DNA from: an uncultured Porphyromonadaceae bacterium
Lineage (GTDB): Bacteria > Bacteroidota > Bacteroidia > Bacteroidales > Muribaculaceae
Reading direction: 5' to 3'
DNA: 17,655 nt
Assembly (NCBI GenBank): GCA_947176615.1
Contig: CAMWRO010000027.1
Span: 1-17,655 of the forward strand
Shown: piece after piece, positions 14,818-17,655 of the stretch
How the letters are laid out: every line of letters begins with the position of its first letter
How positions within the stretch are numbered: the stretch's first letter is position 1
Position numbers and translations under genes: made by a program
The notes under the pieces: model-generated
Database searches by the model: none
What the model saw: only the letters and a program-made list of their open reading frames with translations
Told to the model about the DNA's origin: nothing

Positions 14818-16515
14818 TCACGAAAATTGCCGCCGCGCTATCTCTTGGTACATCGACGGCTTCATCCCGGTGAACTTGGTGAACGCCGCAATGAATGCCG
14901 ACTGCGACTTGAATCCGACGCTTTCGGCGATGGCTTTGATGGTGAAATTGGCATAGGGTCCGTCGCTCCCGAGACGGTTCATCGACTCCTTGATGCGGTA
15001 CTCGTTGAGAAAGGCGCGGAAGTTCATCCCGTATGTCTCGTTTATGACCCGCGAGACGTAGGTGGTGTTGGATTTTACCTCGTCGGCAAGACGGTTGATT
15101 GTGAAAGAGGGGTCGCAGAACAGGTCGGTGCGGTCCATAGCCTCGGTAATGTCGCGTTGCAGCCGCTCGCGAAGTTGTGGCGTTATGTCGGCCGACTGAC
15201 CGGCGGATGCCGGTTGCGGCGGCTCGGGAGTCGCGGGGGTGAGCTGTTGTTGCAGCTCGCGTATGCGGGCGCGATAGGCTTTCTCGTTTTCAAGATTGGC
15301 GCGGTTGCGCTCAAAAAGGTCGGTATAGGCGGCCGAGATGTGTCGTTTCTGACGGTAGATGACAAGAAGCATGGCAACCAGTATCAGAGTGGCGATTGAT
15401 ATGACCCACAGCATGGTGCGCTGCTGCCCGATGTGGATTTCCTGCCGCAGTTTCTCGTCGTTAAGGTTGCGGATGATGCCGTCGCTCTTGTCAAGGTCAT
15501 ACTGGAACTGGGCGTTTTTCAGGCTGTTGAACACTTTCTGATTGAAAATGGAATCACTCAGTGCGAGATATTCTTCGAGATAGGCGGTGGCAAGTTCCCG
15601 GTTTCCTTTTGTTTTGTGAATTTCAGAAAGGAAACGCAGTGTCTCGGCAAGGAGGTCGATCTGTCCGTGCCGTCGGGCAAGTTTTTCGTTCAGATGGAGG
15701 TAGTGGAGTGCCGAGTCGGTGCGTTCCATCGAGTTGTAAAGTCCGGCAAGCCATGAATTGACCGAGCCTGCCTTGGTCACGTCGAAGTCGTGGTTGGCGA
15801 CATAGCGAGATGCCTCGGTCATCATGCCGAGAGCCTTGTCGATATCGCCGTTTTGCATCGCAAGAAGGCCGCCGTCGACGAGAACGTCATATTTATAGCA
15901 CGGGTTGTCATACCTGTTGTCGCAGAGTCGTTCATAGTAGCCGGCGGCATTATCGAGATTCCCGGTGAATATATTCGCCCCGACGAGGTTGCTCAGAGCC
16001 ATGTGGATGAGTTTGCGGTCGGCTACGCGGTCGGCGATGGCGAGGGCCTTGTCATAGAAGGCGATGGCGCGTTCATAGTCGGAGTGGCGGCTGTAAATGT
16101 TGCCGATGTAACGGTAAGTTTCGCTGAGAATGGACTGGAAATTGTTGTCTTCGCACACCTTGCGGCACTTCAGCAGCGACTCCATGGCGTTGCTGTAGTT
16201 GAAGTTGTCATAGAATATTTTGCCCGAGTTCAACAACGCCTCGGCACACAGCCGCGCGTCATCTTCGGCCATAGACTGTCTATAGCGGTTGGCGATGATG
16301 TCAAAGTAGAGCAGCGCGCTGTCGGGAAGACTGTCGGTCCATTGAGTCGCGCGGTCAAACAACTGTCTGTTGCTCATTCCCGAAATGGCCTCGAAACGAG
16401 CTTTGTCTTCTCCCGATACCGAGGTGTCGGCCGCGCAAAGGCATGTCGGCAACCAAAATGCGATGACTGCCGTTGTCAAGAGTGCCGATATGCGCATAAT
16501 TAGAGAAATGGCCAT
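14818..16515 (-). CDS. Membrane-spanning TPR sensor with AraC-type DNA-binding domain
   Basis: This 565-residue one-protein sensor-regulator has an N-terminal signal sequence (residues about 7-28). A periplasmic array of TPR-like helices spans about 60-330 (SETYRYIGNIYSRHSDYERAI, FYDKALAIA; later units degenerate). A single transmembrane helix lies at about 367-387 (MLWVISIATLILVAMLLVIY), followed by a charged coiled-coil segment (about 388-425), a Pro-rich linker (425-445) and a C-terminal AraC/XylS domain (about 450-565). Its two helix-turn-helices lie near 471-490 (FTINRLADEVKSNTTYVSRV) and 525-545 (TIKAIAESVGFKSQSAFIAAF). The architecture is common in Bacteroidales and is thought to sense periplasmic events and bind DNA directly. 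Met7 (start 16497) is an equally reasonable start. The downstream adhesin-protease genes lie 133 bp away on the same strand and are the obvious targets, by inference. Confidence 0.9.
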   Translation of the reverse strand: MAISLIMRISALLTTAVIAFWLPTCLCAADTSVSGEDKARFEAISGMSNRQLFDRATQWTDSLPDSALLYFDIIANRYRQSMAEDDARLCAEALLNSGKIFYDNFNYSNAMESLLKCRKVCEDNNFQSILSETYRYIGNIYSRHSDYERAIAFYDKALAIADRVADRKLIHMALSNLVGANIFTGNLDNAAGYYERLCDNRYDNPCYKYDVLVDGGLLAMQNGDIDKALGMMTEASRYVANHDFDVTKAGSVNSWLAGLYNSMERTDSALHYLHLNEKLARRHGQIDLLAETLRFLSEIHKTKGNRELATAYLEEYLALSDSIFNQKVFNSLKNAQFQYDLDKSDGIIRNLNDEKLRQEIHIGQQRTMLWVISIATLILVAMLLVIYRQKRHISAAYTDLFERNRANLENEKAYRARIRELQQQLTPATPEPPQPASAGQSADITPQLRERLQRDITEAMDRTDLFCDPSFTINRLADEVKSNTTYVSRVINETYGMNFRAFLNEYRIKESMNRLGSDGPYANFTIKAIAESVGFKSQSAFIAAFTKFTGMKPSMYQEIARRQFS

Positions 16516-16537
16516 AGGAAAAAACAGTTTCCGACAA

Positions 16538-16545
16538 CAAAATTA
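16538..16545 (-). promoter_or_regulatory. Putative -7 box (TAATTTTG) for the TPR-AraC regulator gene
   Basis: A TAnnTTTG match lies on the minus strand 22 bp upstream of the first ATG and 40 bp upstream of the alternative ATG at 16497. It is the same octamer, with a similar GTC-rich downstream context, as upstream of the adhesin gene. Confidence 0.5.
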
Positions 16546-16578
16546 CAATTTTTTCATCAGAATGTCGCCACGGCGGCG

Positions 16579-16598
16579 CGATTAACAGATGTTAATCG
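16579..16598. promoter_or_regulatory. 20-bp palindrome upstream of the regulator promoter, candidate operator
   Basis: CGATTAACA (16579-16587) and TGTTAATCG (16590-16598) are perfect inverted arms around GA. The site is centred about 47 bp upstream of the -7 box of the regulator gene, a position suited to autoregulation. Confidence 0.5.
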
Positions 16599-16657
16599 GC
16601 GATGTATTACTTGTGTCGGGCGCAGTGGGACGGTGTTCGATTGAGCGAAAATAAGCT

Positions 16658-16700
16658 GCTCCATAATCTTGTGGACTGCGGTGCCACAAAATCATGGAGC
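16658..16700 (-). terminator. Large imperfect hairpin downstream of the SecD-P1-like gene
   Basis: Arms 16658-16674 (GCTCCATAATCTTGTGG) and 16684-16700 pair over 17 positions with two mismatches and a 9-base loop. On the minus strand it begins 26 bp after the stop codon at 16727 and is followed by AGCTTATTTT, a weak U tract. It may be a terminator or the remnant of a small mobile repeat. Confidence 0.45.
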
Positions 16701-16726
16701 AAGTATTGTGGGGCGAAAAGCCGCGG

Positions 16727-17440
16727 CTATTCGTCAATTATAACCGCTTCTTCTACTATTTCAGGCTCAATATCTCGAAGAAAGAGCTTGTTTATTATGG
16801 GAATAGACATTGATGTTACCTCTATTGCGCCACTTTCGATAACATTGTTTAATGTGGGTGCCATAATAAACTCCCCGTTGATTTCGGTAGCAATAGCCTT
16901 AAATAGATTCCGCTCGGTAAAGTCCTTGAAAGCCTGTGTAATTTCTGTAGGCTCTCCATTGTCAAGCCGAAAACCGACAACCGGAATATTGCCGTAGAGA
17001 GGTTCAATATGCACCGATGCCTCGGCAACATTGGCCTGAAATGTTTCGGTAGTGTCCTTAATGCCGAATACAATAGTATCATCGCTTTGTAACCCGAAAA
17101 ACCATTCATATGGACTTGGCAGAGATGTGCGGTATATATATTCGCCTACCTTTACCATTTGCCCCATCGAGCAGTCGCTTTGTTCATAAAACAACGAATT
17201 GGCTGCCAACTGAAAATTTTCGGATTTATTGATTAGACGCACGGCATTAAACATCGGTTCTAACAACTCCACCATCGCACTACCTTGACTTACAACCGGA
17301 GTAAAAGTAACTGTCCAATGCACATTATATTTAGTATCTAAATCAACTTGCAATGTATCGGGTAAGTCTGTAAAATGTATTTTGGCTTGCAAAGGCGCAA
17401 ATGCAAATAATATCAATAGAAAAGCAGCGACTTTTTTCAT
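16727..17440 (-). CDS. Exported protein with SecD P1-head-like C-terminal domain, function unknown
   Basis: This 237-residue protein has a clear signal peptide (MKKVAAFLLILFAFAPLQA, residues 1-19). Residues 20-130 are a beta-rich region I do not recognise. Residues about 151-211 carry the pattern of the SecD periplasmic P1 head: VVGFRLDNG, then FKDFTERNLFKAIATEINGE (171-190), then FIMAPTLNNVIESGAIEVTS (191-210). This compares with the SecD form x-x-x-T-x-x-N-x-x-k-x-I-A-x-x-x-d-G, aP, I-x-x-G. There are no transmembrane helices, so it is not a translocase. The acidic tail (LRDIEPEIVEEAVIIDE) is unusual. The gene is AT-rich compared with the GC-rich genes beside it, suggesting a different history. 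A consensus TAACTTTG promoter lies about 100 bp upstream. The fold call is pattern-based; the function is unknown. Confidence 0.75.
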   Translation of the reverse strand: MKKVAAFLLILFAFAPLQAKIHFTDLPDTLQVDLDTKYNVHWTVTFTPVVSQGSAMVELLEPMFNAVRLINKSENFQLAANSLFYEQSDCSMGQMVKVGEYIYRTSLPSPYEWFFGLQSDDTIVFGIKDTTETFQANVAEASVHIEPLYGNIPVVGFRLDNGEPTEITQAFKDFTERNLFKAIATEINGEFIMAPTLNNVIESGAIEVTSMSIPIINKLFLRDIEPEIVEEAVIIDE

Positions 17441-17537
17441 AACCGGAAAGAGTTTTAGTTATTTGGGGTGATAAGTAATTATTCTTTGCTGAACAAATGT
17501 TGAACTGCTTATGGGATTTATATATCGCAACCATACG

Positions 17538-17545
17538 CAAAGTTA
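17538..17545 (-). promoter_or_regulatory. Putative -7 box (TAACTTTG) for the SecD-P1-like gene
   Basis: A consensus TAnnTTTG lies on the minus strand, predicting a leader of about 90 nt to the ATG at 17440. The surrounding 23 bp (17537-17559) match the ribE promoter region 2623-2645 at 21 positions. Confidence 0.55.
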
Positions 17546-17648
17546 GTGAAAATCGGCGAAATACAGAATATAAACATAGTAAAACTCAGATAGCAAAATC
17601 ATGGGTCAATGTAAAAAAGCGGTTGTTAAAAGTAATATCAAAAATAGC

Positions 17649-17655
17649 TAACTTT
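17649..17655 (+). promoter_or_regulatory. Start of a plus-strand -7 box cut by the window edge
   Basis: The last seven bases are TAACTTT. If the next base is G, this is a TAACTTTG box for a plus-strand gene beyond the window. A GTTG lies 23 bp upstream, slightly too far for an ideal -33 element. The 215 bp from 17441 to the end contain no gene. Confidence 0.35.

Noticed and set aside
15790..16503. Open frame of 237 codons on the plus strand antisense to the TPR-AraC regulator
   Set aside because: It is the mirror of TPR coding sequence; the Val/Gly-rich product is typical of antisense reading of GC-rich DNA.
1..17655. CRISPR array, prophage, insertion sequence or integrative element
   Set aside because: No regularly spaced repeats, transposase, integrase, phage structural gene or tRNA attachment site was seen. 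The AT-rich parts contain only the MNT-HEPN pair and the SecD-P1-like gene.

Overview
The window looks like chromosome from a gut Bacteroidales bacterium, most likely Muribaculaceae-like. The evidence is -7 boxes of the form TAnnTTTG ahead of most genes, few purine-rich ribosome sites, secreted proteins with C-terminal sorting-like tails, a periplasmic-TPR/AraC hybrid regulator, and a eukaryote-type (GH13_8) glycogen branching enzyme. The family assignment is inferred from protein style, not from a marker gene. No tRNA, rRNA, CRISPR array, transposase or integrase was seen.

Layout. 1-119 is the 3' end of a plus-strand gene with a sorting-like tail, followed by two stacked hairpins (125-213). 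231-1810 holds two minus-strand FKBP-type prolyl isomerases, one lipoprotein and one cytoplasmic, probably one transcript. 1983-2597 is riboflavin synthase (minus). 2672-3317 is an AT-richer minus-strand pair that overlaps by 8 bp: an MNT nucleotidyltransferase (MntA-like antitoxin) and a HEPN RNase (HepT-like toxin). 3537-5870 (plus) is a secreted two-domain enzyme, GH105 unsaturated glycuronyl hydrolase fused to DUF2264. 6060-8132 (plus) is the branching enzyme GlgB, ending in a strong terminator.

8213-16515 (minus) reads as one functional unit. A membrane-spanning TPR-AraC regulator (16515-14818) lies upstream of a 1519-residue multidomain surface/adhesin-like protein (14684-10125), which is followed after 19 bp by an M6-family metalloprotease (10105-8213). 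Both secreted proteins end in sorting-like tails. Inverted repeats lie upstream of both candidate promoters, which suggests an exported adhesin plus protease module controlled by the adjacent regulator.

16727-17440 (minus) is a small AT-rich gene for an exported protein whose C-terminal half resembles the SecD periplasmic P1-head fold, outside any SecD context. The last bases carry the start of a plus-strand promoter for a gene beyond the window.

Most of this is recognisable biology. The parts that deserve a second look are the HEPN-MNT pair, the GH105-DUF2264 fusion, the regulator/adhesin/protease module with its palindromes, and the stand-alone SecD-P1-like protein.
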